From JANXSG01 sp038203935 (lineage in GTDB: Bacteria > Armatimonadota > Chthonomonadetes > Chthonomonadales > Chthonomonadaceae): a DNA stretch of 19,152 nucleotides. Shown here one piece after another: positions 7,765 through 15,773 of this stretch (position 1 is its first letter; every line of letters begins with the position of its first letter). The position numbers were made by a program, and so were the translations under genes. Under the pieces are notes generated by a model that was given only the letters and a program-made list of their open reading frames with translations, did not search any database and had not been told where the DNA came from. Where the stretch lies: positions 1 to 19,152 of the forward strand of contig JBBRDM010000104.1 in NCBI GenBank assembly GCA_038203935.1, written 5' to 3'.

Positions 7765-7814
7765 ATAATACCCATCATTGATCCTCTCTACTCAGGTTCA
7801 ATGATGGGCATTAT
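7765..7814 (-). terminator. rho-independent terminator of the large secreted protein gene
   Basis: 17-base arms at 7765-7781 and 7798-7814 with a 16-base loop. On the plus strand one position is an A/C mismatch, but in minus-strand RNA it becomes a G-U wobble, so all 17 pairs form, and the stem runs straight into a U-tract (minus-strand ATTATTTTTTAGT). This identifies the minus strand as the terminated one. It lies about 80 bases beyond the stop codon at 7897. Confidence 0.8.
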
Positions 7815-7817
7815 GGC

Positions 7818-7914
7818 ATTTGGATTTACCAATTTTACGGTTACAGTCAGATCAGACAGCTTTATAGAGCACATTTCCCCGACAATTTGGATTTACCTAT
7901 TTTACTGTTATAGT
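7818..7914. repeat. 30-bp imperfect direct repeat across the stop codon of the secreted protein gene
   Basis: Copies at 7818-7847 and 7885-7914 match at 27 of 30 positions, 67 bases apart. The gene-side copy holds the last codons (TITVK) and the stop TAG. The distal copy would read TVTVK and then Leu (TTG) where the gene has TAG. Codons after the TAG are not open for long (a TGA follows about 14 codons later), so this is not simply a suppressed longer gene. It looks like a partial duplication of an Ig-repeat end. Confidence 0.7.
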
Positions 7915-10900
7915 GCTGTTGAAAGTGGATCCATTGTAATCGGCATCCCCGGCAAAAGAAGCAGTCATCGTGTAGTTACCAGGCGCTGTACCAGCAGGCA
8001 CGACATAGGTGAATCCCCCTACTCCGTTCGAAGCGGTTACTGCTGTTCCTGCGGATATTCCGTTCACTTTGAGCGAGATGGTTCTTCCGCTGATGTAGTT
8101 CCCGAAGCTGCCGATGAGACGAACCGGCTGCGTCAACGTCTGTCCCGCAGCGACCGACGCATTCAGCATATAGAGGCTGGAATTCGTCTTGATTATCGTG
8201 AGAGTTCCAGAACCCGTAGAGCTGTTATATACAGTATCCCCGGCGAAACTGACAGAGATCGTTTTCGCGCCTGCTCCGATATTGTCAGGAACGACGAGCG
8301 AGTAGATGCCATATCCTGTAGAGTTGGTGACAGCCGTTCCCAATACCGTGCCATTCAAGCTGAACGTCACGGTTCTTCCCGGAGCTACCTGGCTGACTTC
8401 ATTGAACAGCCTGCACTGCAGTTTGGTGGGCTGACCGGGGAAAACAGTCTGATTGTAGACTGCCAGAGAAGTATTCGAAAGCGGAACCGTGAGCGTCACC
8501 GTTTTGGATACTGCCGCATAAACACTGTCGCCTGCGAATGCTGCGGTAAGGGTATGCGCACCTGCTGTTGTTTCCTGTGGGATGGTGTAATATAGCCTGG
8601 CAGATCCTGTTGCATCCGTGCTTAGCGTAGCAATGATAGATCCATCAATCGAAAAATTGAGATTCTTACCTGCAAGCGAAGTTCCAGTGAGGGTCGCAAG
8701 TCTGGCGCCTGCGTACATAAGCTTGCCTGCTTTTTGTGTGACCGGCCCCAAACCAATCACATCGGAAATTGGTAATACCGTCAGCGGACCATTTCGTGTT
8801 GCCGCAGAGAACTCCGGATCGCCAGAGAAAGATGCCGTAAGAGTCTGTACGCCTGCCCCAAGAGACAGCGGAATGGGATATATAAATTTCGCAAATCCAT
8901 TAATGTCCGTGGTTCCCGATCCAACGGCTGTTCCATTGACACTGAATGTTACCGATCTGCCAGTTATGGGAACCGAATTCGGACCGGTCATTCTTGCCTG
9001 CATGCCGGCAGTCTGGCCGATCACGCCAGAGGCGGCATAAATAACCAGATAGACGGGAGCAATTGCGGGGCTGCCGTTAGATACGCCGGTAATTCTTACA
9101 TTGTCTATGAATGCTGTATTGTCTCCGCCATTCGGATTTGTACCTAAAATCGTGAAGGTATGGCTGCCCGCAGATACAGTGAATAATGAGGAAGTTACAT
9201 CTGCGTAGTTTTTCGAAGCGGGTGTGAACGTCCCTATTGACTGTCCGTCGACCTGCAGCTGAAACGATTGGGTGCTGGAGTTTGCGCTTCCTCTTTGTGC
9301 GGCAGACACCGTAGCTCGATAGTTAAAGCCACCTTGGAAACCGCTAAGAGATTGAGCGATGTTTGCCCCACCCTGCAGAATGGCAACCTGCACACCTTCA
9401 GGTGCGTTGGGATTTGAATTAGTGAAGGCGCTCCCATTTTTTGCTATTCCAGCATTACCCGTAAACGTCCAGCTCGCCCCTGTTGGCCGGTACTGGAAAG
9501 TGCTGGCAGCGAGAGACGGCGTTTCAAAACCGAAATTTGGAATATTTATACTGCTGGTAACGGCGGATGCTTGGACTTCTCCCCACCATGTTCCAAATCG
9601 ATCTTCTCCTCCAGAAGGAGAGGAAGCATATTCTTGAAGTGTCCACATGCTCAGGTCGTCCAATGGATCCACGACTGTAGCGCTGTAGTCACCCCAACGA
9701 TTTTCAGGTCCACCAAAATCTTTAACGTAGGAGGCTTCACCGGCTTTTAGCTGGTTTTCCGACTGCATAGTGTTCGCAGCATCGGTGCCATATCTAAAAG
9801 AGTAAAACGCGCTCGCGAAGGTACTCGAAGAAAAGCGCGTATATCCAATAAGCACATCATTATTCGCATTGACTGCGATGCTCGGGTAGGCTCGAAAAAG
9901 CGCTCCTGTAGAATCGTCTATGCGTCCCAACTGGAGCGTGTTGCCTGCCAGGTCAATTTGCCACCACTGTACGGAAGTGTGCGTCGGCGCTGCCGTCGGT
10001 AAAAAGATATTATGCGTACACCAGATCGTACCGTTTCTATAGACCGCACCCAACATGCGGCCATCTCCGCTTGATATTTTAGTAGCAGTGCCCGACTGCG
10101 GTGCGAAATCTCCGTGATCAAAATCATTCCAGGTGAGATTCGCGGCAGGAAATGCAATTCCGGTATTTAATGTTTCTGAACCAACATTTCCTGTAATAGA
10201 ATCCATGCGCAGGTAACCCTGCCCACCGGAACTGCCGTTCCACTCCTCCATCATATAGTGTGTATCCAGGGTGGGATCGTAAGTCTGGCATGGCTCCATA
10301 CTAAAGCCGATACTATCGGTTAGCAGCGTATATTTTCCTGACCCATTATTGTAAAAATCCAGTTTGTTCAGCGCGTATATCTGCACTCCCACATAACTGT
10401 TATCCTGCGCAAACATATTGGCGGTTACAGTAATCCACTTGCTGCTGAATCCTACTTGATCGTAGTCTGCCCAGGTTGAATTCGTTGGATCTGCATTTAT
10501 AGAATAAAAATTCCAATTCCCTGTAGGGTCGAGGGTTTGAGATACCGCCACCAGAATTGCAGAGTTCTGATTATTAGAATCCGTGGCTGCTGCCGTCATA
10601 ATCCATCGATTATAGTAGGGATCATACTGGCACCTCGGGTCGAAAGCGCTGCGCGCTCCAAGTACAGGACTCCAGAAGCCCTGAAGCGAAACAGTACTCA
10701 AAACAGTACCGGATTTATTTTGTATACGTACTTGTGTATTCAGTGCCGTGACTATATGGTTGGGACCTACCGAACCATCTGTATCTGGCGGAATGGAAGT
10801 CCCGTCATCCAGCAGCGCAAGGAAATTGACAAAAGATGTGGGAGACTGTGCGCCTGCCTGAAGCTGCGGAGAGAAAGCATCTTCAAGCGGAGATACCGAA

Positions 10901-11163
10901 TTTCCCGTTTGTAGTTTATGTCTGGAAACGTTCATCCTCGGATGGACATGCCTGTAGGTGTTTATAGGGGGCTGCAGCGATTCCCACTTTGCCATCGCGC
11001 CTAAATTTGCTGAGGCATGTTTGATCGCCAAGCCAGGTTTGCCAGTCGACTGATGTACTGCCACTGCCTGTATACTTGATGTGATCAAACCTAGTGCGCT
11101 AAGCACCAATATTTTAACAAAACGGTATTTTTGACAGCATGCTATGGGAGTGCTGATGAGCAT
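7897..11163 (-). CDS. large secreted protein: propeller-like domain, jelly-roll-like domain, four Ig-like repeats
   Basis: 1088 residues from the preferred start. Signal peptide with hydrophobic core at about 16-30 and cleavage near QAVA (35). Residues about 112-534 form a sialidase/propeller-like domain with IPPDTDGSVGPNHIV, NRWIMTAAATDS and ENRWGDYSATVVDP, a pattern seen in many secreted bacterial proteins. Residues 539-693 are a jelly-roll-like domain: IPNFGFETP, GASWTFTGNAGI, NAPEGVQVAILQGG, GGDNTAFIDNVRITG. Residues about 700-1088 are four Ig-like repeats of about 97 residues, each with 'GR.vtFsvNGt..G...T...G.a' and 'G..tltasFaGD..Y..s'. Probably a cell-surface or matrix protein that binds or degrades glycans; no catalytic residues were identified. 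A TTG six codons upstream (11181) is open, but ATG 11163 has AAGGA 8 bases before it. Confidence 0.85.
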   Translation of the reverse strand: MLISTPIACCQKYRFVKILVLSALGLITSSIQAVAVHQSTGKPGLAIKHASANLGAMAKWESLQPPINTYRHVHPRMNVSRHKLQTGNSVSPLEDAFSPQLQAGAQSPTSFVNFLALLDDGTSIPPDTDGSVGPNHIVTALNTQVRIQNKSGTVLSTVSLQGFWSPVLGARSAFDPRCQYDPYYNRWIMTAAATDSNNQNSAILVAVSQTLDPTGNWNFYSINADPTNSTWADYDQVGFSSKWITVTANMFAQDNSYVGVQIYALNKLDFYNNGSGKYTLLTDSIGFSMEPCQTYDPTLDTHYMMEEWNGSSGGQGYLRMDSITGNVGSETLNTGIAFPAANLTWNDFDHGDFAPQSGTATKISSGDGRMLGAVYRNGTIWCTHNIFLPTAAPTHTSVQWWQIDLAGNTLQLGRIDDSTGALFRAYPSIAVNANNDVLIGYTRFSSSTFASAFYSFRYGTDAANTMQSENQLKAGEASYVKDFGGPENRWGDYSATVVDPLDDLSMWTLQEYASSPSGGEDRFGTWWGEVQASAVTSSINIPNFGFETPSLAASTFQYRPTGASWTFTGNAGIAKNGSAFTNSNPNAPEGVQVAILQGGANIAQSLSGFQGGFNYRATVSAAQRGSANSSTQSFQLQVDGQSIGTFTPASKNYADVTSSLFTVSAGSHTFTILGTNPNGGDNTAFIDNVRITGVSNGSPAIAPVYLVIYAASGVIGQTAGMQARMTGPNSVPITGRSVTFSVNGTAVGSGTTDINGFAKFIYPIPLSLGAGVQTLTASFSGDPEFSAATRNGPLTVLPISDVIGLGPVTQKAGKLMYAGARLATLTGTSLAGKNLNFSIDGSIIATLSTDATGSARLYYTIPQETTAGAHTLTAAFAGDSVYAAVSKTVTLTVPLSNTSLAVYNQTVFPGQPTKLQCRLFNEVSQVAPGRTVTFSLNGTVLGTAVTNSTGYGIYSLVVPDNIGAGAKTISVSFAGDTVYNSSTGSGTLTIIKTNSSLYMLNASVAAGQTLTQPVRLIGSFGNYISGRTISLKVNGISAGTAVTASNGVGGFTYVVPAGTAPGNYTMTASFAGDADYNGSTFNSTITVK

Positions 11164-11240
11164 TTTTTTTCCTTCAACCAAATTAAATGAAATGAAACGG
11201 AATTTCTGGACAGCTTCAAACTTTTTGTATGCAGGATTTC

Positions 11241-11269
11241 ATTATACAGGTGTTCATAAATTTCCGCAA
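11241..11269 (-). promoter_or_regulatory. promoter of the large secreted protein gene
   Basis: On the minus strand TTGCGG (11269-11264, a partial -35 match) is followed after exactly 17 bases by a perfect TATAAT (11246-11241). Transcription would start near 11234, leaving an untranslated leader of about 70 bases. It is divergent from the cyclase promoter about 110 bases away. Confidence 0.6.
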
Positions 11270-11351
11270 GTTATATATTTTGAATTGCATTACTTAGACG
11301 GACTGTGCACGACATACAGGAACAAACTGAATCTGAATTGAGGCAAAAGAG

Positions 11352-11380
11352 TTGACACGCAGATAGTACACTGTTATAAT
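11352..11380 (+). promoter_or_regulatory. consensus sigma70 promoter of the GAF-cyclase gene
   Basis: Perfect -35 TTGACA (11352-11357), exactly 17 bases, and perfect -10 TATAAT (11375-11380) that also carries the extended -10 TG (TGTTATAAT). Such a promoter should be strong and not need an activator. The start point would be near 11387, with a leader of about 57 bases. Confidence 0.88.
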
Positions 11381-11443
11381 CACCTGAATTAATTCCAAAA
11401 GGCGCTCCACAATTTCATAATATTTTCTATCAAGGAGTACGCG

Positions 11444-12703
11444 TTGACAGTTCAGCTAACTATTACTATAATCGGCGCAGTGGTGGGAATCATCGGTTTG
11501 ATCGCTGCCGTTTCCCGAACATTTATTGAGATGGTTTGGAAGCCAAAAATTGAAGATTTAACGGCGCAAATGGCAAAAACAGAATCTAAAAATAAAGAGC
11601 TAAACGCGGAAGTAATCACTCTTCGCCAGGAGAGTGAACAGCGAAGATTGGCAGATTCGACGGCACAGGAGAAAAAAGCTGCCGTTGATCGTCGACTGCA
11701 ATATACGATGACGGCAATCGGGGCTACCGGAGCATCGATTTTCGTTCCTGAGCCATCGAAGGTGTCCACCAACTTTGTTTTTCTATCTGTAATTGGAGAT
11801 GCTGCAGATAAGATACGCTTCACTCGATTTCCTATGGATAAAGGGATTGTTGGAAGCGTGTATGCTAACGGCAAAGTTTTGAATACCAGCAATGCCCATG
11901 ATGATACTCGATGGTCCAATTTGATGGACGATATTGCAAAATTCCACACACAAGGCCTCCTATGTGCTCCCATACTTTTAAACGGAATTGCGATCGGTGT
12001 GGTTCAGTTTCTGAATAAGGCCGATGGACAGCAATTCAATTCTGCGGACGAAGAATCAGTAGTTCAGTTTACAGCTTCCATTGCTTTGACAGTAGACGAT
12101 TTCATTCATAATTATGAAAATTTTCAGCGAATCGGGATCACGCCTGAACGTGACGAGAAGGAAGCGATTGTTGCGTTTTTGGATATGACCGCTTCAAAAT
12201 ATATGTTTAGTTTTCTCTCTGCATCCATCTGCGTGGACCGAATAAATGAATATCTGGAGAGGCAGTGCGAAATCGCGATGAAACATGGCGCGGTTGTGGA
12301 CAAGTATTTAGGGGATGGCGCTATGCTGCGATTTATGAATTCAGACATAGCAAATGCCGCGAAGGCGTGTGTAGAGATGAACCGTGATTTTGAAATCATG
12401 AAGGAGGGATGGTGCAAGTTTGATAGCAGAATGCGCAATATATTCAGCAGAATTGGAATATGCTGCGGAATGGTACGGGAAGTGAATATCGGTCACCCAC
12501 AGTTCAGACAGATTACAGTGATGGGAAATATAGTAAATACTGCCAGCCTGCTTTGCGAATGCGCATGTAAAAACCGAAGCATCATACTCGCTGATCCATC
12601 GTTTAGCGAGTTAAAAGAGACGTCTGTAAAATCTGTATCCTACATGGAATCCGATATCACTGGAATGGCCAAAGTTGTTGAAATAACCGGAAGCTCCGAG
12701 TAA
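11444..12703 (+). CDS. membrane-anchored GAF-class III nucleotide cyclase
   Basis: 419 residues. An N-terminal membrane helix (about 5-24), a charged coiled-coil-like stretch (33-80), a GAF sensor domain (about 82-222: FPMDKGIVGSVYANGK, LLCAPILLNGIAIGVVQFLN) and a class III cyclase domain (about 240-415). The two metal-binding aspartates are present (D247 in VAFLDMTAS; D291 in KYLGDGAM), as is the adenine-type Lys287. Two substitutions stand out: the usual NxxxR transition-state pair is N365 followed by Leu369 instead of Arg, and the base-contacting Asp/Thr place holds Gln357. Activity may be low, altered or lost. The start is TTG with AAGGAG 6 bases upstream. It is transcribed from a consensus promoter; the leader ORF and WD40-like gene follow 53 bases downstream and are probably cotranscribed. 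Confidence 0.9.
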   Translation: MTVQLTITIIGAVVGIIGLIAAVSRTFIEMVWKPKIEDLTAQMAKTESKNKELNAEVITLRQESEQRRLADSTAQEKKAAVDRRLQYTMTAIGATGASIFVPEPSKVSTNFVFLSVIGDAADKIRFTRFPMDKGIVGSVYANGKVLNTSNAHDDTRWSNLMDDIAKFHTQGLLCAPILLNGIAIGVVQFLNKADGQQFNSADEESVVQFTASIALTVDDFIHNYENFQRIGITPERDEKEAIVAFLDMTASKYMFSFLSASICVDRINEYLERQCEIAMKHGAVVDKYLGDGAMLRFMNSDIANAAKACVEMNRDFEIMKEGWCKFDSRMRNIFSRIGICCGMVREVNIGHPQFRQITVMGNIVNTASLLCECACKNRSIILADPSFSELKETSVKSVSYMESDITGMAKVVEITGSSE

Positions 12704-12755
12704 GAGATAAACTGTAACCGGTACCCACAGCTACTCAAAAAAGGAGTATCACGAG

Positions 12756-12800
12756 ATGCAATATGCTTTCCAATTGATTATCGCGAGAATCGCAGAATGA
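12756..12800 (+). CDS. 14-codon leader ORF translationally coupled to the WD40-like gene
   Basis: ATG at 12756 with a strong ribosome site (AAGGAG, 12741-12746, 9 bases upstream) opens a 14-residue frame, MQYAFQLIIARIAE, whose TGA (12798-12800) overlaps the ATG of the next gene (12797) as ATGA. The next gene has no ribosome site of its own, so ribosomes ending this leader would restart there. Alternatively the peptide itself is irrelevant and the leader only delivers ribosomes. Nothing in the peptide (no runs of one amino acid) suggests classical attenuation. Confidence 0.5.
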   Translation: MQYAFQLIIARIAE

Positions 12801-13888
12801 ATCTACGGAATATCTTTATCTTTTCTTTTATATTTCTGCCGGTTCTGCTCGGAGCAGTTCCGTCTGTTCAAGACAAAAATAGTCACTTTTCATCATCGAA
12901 ATATACTACAGGTAAGCCATTCTTCAGGATCAAACTGAATCCAAAACAATTCTGTGGTTTCGCGTTCAGAGCCGCAAATTCTAATATTTTGGAAATTGAA
13001 CAGCCGATAGGAATTTTCCATTATTGTGACATTCGTACACGAAAGATAGTAAAGATTCTCCGATGTAAATTTCCACGAAAAGACAATACTGCTGTAGTAT
13101 ATTCCCAGGATCGGAGTCTCGCAGCGGAACCTATAAAAGATAGGGTTTTCATCTACCGAACAAGCGATGGTATACTACTTCATAAATTAAATATTAAACT
13201 TTCCGAGTCATATAATCCCTATGATTCTAACCCCGAGTTGTTTTTTTCTCCAGATGGAAAAACCCTGGCAGACTTCCAAGCTGATGATCACACTTGGTGA
13301 TGGGACTTAAAAACTGGAAAGATTAAACTGCGACTGCCGGCAGAACAGATCGCTTTTTCTCCTGACAGTCGAACGTTCGTGACAATTGAGACTGAAATGT
13401 TTGGGTCAGAACCTGGAAACAAATGGGTAGTATTACGATTTCGAGATACTTCTTCTGGAAAGCTGAAATATAAGAGTAAAAAGGATTGGGGAGGAGTTAA
13501 ATCCTGTAAATTCCTATATGATAACAAAAAATTTGTTATGATTTCAACTGATGGCACTCATACGCCTTCCACAAATTATCACATACGTAAATGGAATTAT
13601 GTACAAAAAAAGAAATTTTTCGAATTTAATGATGAATATACATTTGGCGATCTCCCTACCAATATGCAGTGCACTCTTGCATCGGATGGCAGAGAATTTG
13701 CGTGTTCAGTTGGCGGCGACATTCATGTTCATAGAATCAATGATAATAAAGAATTACTAATAATTCCAGTCCATGTATACACCGAACCACTCGATTTTCA
13801 GTTATCAGGCGATGGCAGACTGCTGGCCTATAAAAATAATGAAGACAAAATCGAAATATGGAAAGTTCCACTTACCGATGGATCATAA
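12797..13888 (+). pseudogene. secreted WD40-like beta-propeller gene interrupted by one in-frame TGA
   Basis: A single frame of 363 sense codons apart from one TGA at 13298-13300. The first 167 codons begin with a signal peptide (MNLRNIFIFSFIFLPVLLGA); the 195 codons after the TGA stay open to a TAA. WD40-type repeat pieces lie on both sides: FFSPDGKTLADFQADDHTW just before, WDLKTGKIKLRLP just after, then IAFSPDSRTFVTIE, LASDGREFACSVGGDIHVH and LSGDGRLLAYKNNEDKIEIW. The TGA therefore falls inside a blade and replaces one residue (CGA Arg or TGG Trp are each one base away). Simplest reading: a recent nonsense mutation or a sequencing error. Read-through is possible but unsupported. The sequence is visibly AT-richer than its neighbours. 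Translation likely depends on the 14-codon leader. Confidence 0.75.
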
Positions 13889-13934
13889 TTTTTCCGAACC
13901 AAGCGGTGAAAGCTCATCTTTGTCGGCGGTGCCC

Positions 13935-13949
13935 AGTTTAGACTAAACT
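13935..13949. repeat. 15-bp palindrome between converging genes
   Basis: AGTTTAG-A-CTAAACT is a perfect 7+1+7 inverted repeat that contains the stop codon of the oxidoreductase (13943-13945). It could form a small hairpin in either transcript where the WD40-like gene and the oxidoreductase converge, but there is no U-tract, so a terminator role is weak. Confidence 0.3.
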
Positions 13950-14956
13950 TTCACGGGTATTCTCTGGCCGAGTTTTGCTGATTCAATCGCTGCAAATACC
14001 ATCGCGAGACTTTTGATATTATCATGGCACTCTCCCATCGGAGTGTCCCCGGTCTGAAGCGCGTTTAGGAAATCCCTTAGAGATCCGGCAATTCCTTCAT
14101 AACCCCCTTCGACGTCAGATGCCGTCGTTTCAACAGGGGAATAGAATGGGCCGCGTTCTGAGACAATGTCAGCAGAAGGGGCGTCATCGCCATTCCATAC
14201 GGCGGTACCATTCGGACCAATACCGCGCCAATCCGCTTCCCAGGAGGTCTGGCGCCCCTCGGCACACCAGCTGCCTCGATAGGTATACCTCAATCCGCCG
14301 GACATCTCGAAAATGGCGGTCGCTGAAACGTTTCCCTTATACCAGCTCCATTCCGGATTAAACTCATCACAATACACAGAAATCGGGTCGGCATTGCAAA
14401 GATATCTCGCCGCGTCCAGCGTATGAATGGCCATATCCAGCAGCAGCGGACTGGGCATCTCTTCTCGAAAACCGCCAAAGTGCGGCCCTAAATAGAAATC
14501 CGAGTTGAGTATGCCAAGCTTTCCTACCTTCTCATCAATTAGTCTGCGGTATGCGCGGAGGTTGTTGTTGTACCTTCGGCTCTGGCTGACCATGTAGAGC
14601 TTGTTCGCCTTTTCGGATGCGGCAACCATCTCGCGCGCATTTTCCATACTCACGGTCATCGGTTTCTCGCCAATCACGGTCAGTCCCGCCGCGAGCGCTT
14701 TCAGCGTGACGTCTTTATGCGCTTCGGGAATGGTCACATCGACCACGAAATCCGGCTTGATTTCTGCGATAGCCTTATCCAGATCATCTCCGGTGTAGAC
14801 TTCTTTCAGCTCCAGCTTATCGGCAGCCTCGGCGGCGGCATCTGCGCGAATATCGATCCAGCCGGCTATTTCGGTTAGGTCACATTCGACCAGATTTTTT
14901 CCCCAGGCGCGGCCCATTCCGCCAGCCCCAACGAGAAGCGCTCTAAAAGCTGCCAT
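13943..14956 (-). CDS. Gfo/Idh/MocA-family NAD(P)-dependent oxidoreductase
   Basis: 337 residues, normal for the family. An N-terminal Rossmann fold carries VGAGGMGRAW (9-18, the GxGxxG dinucleotide loop), VVDVTIPEAHKDV (71-83) and the signature GEKPMTV with catalytic Lys98 of the EKP motif. The C-terminal substrate domain has LLLDMAIHTLDAARYL (171-186), the D174/H178 pair typical of catalysis in the family, and ends in LGQRIPVKV. Members oxidise or reduce sugars, inositols and related polyols; the substrate cannot be told here. AGGAG lies 8 bases before the ATG. It is on the same strand as the AlkD-like gene upstream, 116 bases away, so it probably has its own promoter. Base composition is more GC-rich than the WD40-like gene next door. 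Confidence 0.93.
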   Translation of the reverse strand: MAAFRALLVGAGGMGRAWGKNLVECDLTEIAGWIDIRADAAAEAADKLELKEVYTGDDLDKAIAEIKPDFVVDVTIPEAHKDVTLKALAAGLTVIGEKPMTVSMENAREMVAASEKANKLYMVSQSRRYNNNLRAYRRLIDEKVGKLGILNSDFYLGPHFGGFREEMPSPLLLDMAIHTLDAARYLCNADPISVYCDEFNPEWSWYKGNVSATAIFEMSGGLRYTYRGSWCAEGRQTSWEADWRGIGPNGTAVWNGDDAPSADIVSERGPFYSPVETTASDVEGGYEGIAGSLRDFLNALQTGDTPMGECHDNIKSLAMVFAAIESAKLGQRIPVKV

Positions 14957-14985
14957 GAATTTCTCTCCTTTACAATATTCAGTAC

Positions 14986-14991
14986 ATTATA
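14986..14991 (-). promoter_or_regulatory. possible -10 for the oxidoreductase gene
   Basis: A perfect TATAAT on the minus strand lies 29 bases upstream of the start codon, a good distance for a short leader. The hexamer 17 bases further upstream (TGCATT) is a poor -35, so this is a candidate only. Confidence 0.4.
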
Positions 14992-15072
14992 TTCACCACA
15001 ATATTAGAAATGCATCCCGGAAGGCAGAAAAATTTAACCGCATAGTTGAGTTTGAGATTGCCATTCTGTATT

Positions 15073-15750
15073 TTAAGCCTGGCGGCGGACGATCTCGGCT
15101 ACCCAGATTGGCACGAACGGAGACGTACAGCCTTTTGAAACAGGATAATCTCGGAACACGCCGAGTTTTTCGCCAATGGCAACTGCTCTCTCTCGATGTT
15201 CTGGAAAATGAATACCAATCTCTCCCAGACAAAAGTTCATTGACCACTGCGCTATCACCGGGGCATCACCCATTTCGTTCTCGAGTCTATTCAGCAGTGC
15301 ACTGAGGTCTAAACCCTCCGGATTTTTAACTACTCGCTCTGTGGTTAAACTCCAGCCGGCCCGACCGAGCATGATATCTTTTGATTGCATCCACTTCTGG
15401 CGCAGCTGCTCCTTTTCCGGATGGAGTTTTATCACATTTGTATTCAGCCAGTCGGCCAGCCACATATACTCTACCGAACTTACCATCTTGCTCAGTTCCT
15501 CTGCGTTAAGCTGCCTGGGACGCATCAAAAGCGTTGCGAGGAGCATGGCATCCGTGTTTCCTGTATTCCACAGCTCTAAGGCAAGTTCATGATTGGTCTT
15601 TATTTTCTTTGCGAGTGTTCGGAGGTCGCCCAGCTTCACGCCGAACTGGTTTTCACCAGCGCCATTTTTAATATTCAGTGCTCGAAGTTTTTCATTGCCG
15701 AGCGACTTAAGTTGATTCATAACTTCATCAAGGGTCATGTTAGCTTTCAT
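15073..15750 (-). CDS. AlkD-like DNA alkylation repair protein (HEAT-repeat glycosylase family)
   Basis: 225 residues, the usual length for the DNA alkylation repair (PF08713) family of all-helical HEAT-like-repeat glycosylases that remove bulky or positively charged alkylated bases. Matching features: NQFGVKLGDLRTLAKKI, HELALELWNTGNTDAMLLA, then MWLADWLNTNV, where Asp100 flanked by Trp97 and Trp101 may correspond to the catalytic Asp and cradle Trp of AlkD (inference), and a final HFPEHRERAVAIGEKLGVF. It starts 23 bases after the DUF1905 gene and is probably cotranscribed with it. Start uncertain: a GGGAG site abuts the ATG at 15750 (too close), and is 12 bases from the ATG at 15738 (slightly far). 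Confidence 0.85.
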   Translation of the reverse strand: MKANMTLDEVMNQLKSLGNEKLRALNIKNGAGENQFGVKLGDLRTLAKKIKTNHELALELWNTGNTDAMLLATLLMRPRQLNAEELSKMVSSVEYMWLADWLNTNVIKLHPEKEQLRQKWMQSKDIMLGRAGWSLTTERVVKNPEGLDLSALLNRLENEMGDAPVIAQWSMNFCLGEIGIHFPEHRERAVAIGEKLGVFRDYPVSKGCTSPFVPIWVAEIVRRQA

Positions 15751-15773
15751 CTCCCGATTGGTTTTGTTTTAAT

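Noticed and set aside
7801..8595. A 264-codon plus-strand open frame
   Set aside because: It lies antisense to the Ig-repeat region of the large secreted protein, has no domain pattern and is rich in Arg and Ser, as expected from the complement of a repetitive gene.
8000..9000. Possible CRISPR or tandem DNA repeats in the Ig-repeat region
   Set aside because: The similarity is at protein level between domains of about 97 residues; there are no short identical repeats with unique spacers.
11144..11341. A 65-codon plus-strand open frame in the divergent promoter region
   Set aside because: It overlaps the start of the secreted protein and both promoters, with no ribosome site and no recognisable features.
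13298..13300. TGA read as selenocysteine or under an altered genetic code
   Set aside because: The replaced residue lies in a WD40 blade where Arg or Trp fits, not in a redox site; no SECIS-like hairpin was evident after it, and TGA ends other genes here.
13379..13888. A separate 169-codon gene starting at GTG 13379
   Set aside because: There is no ribosome site, and the frame continues upstream in phase to the TGA with WD40 sequence, so it is the 3' half of the interrupted gene.
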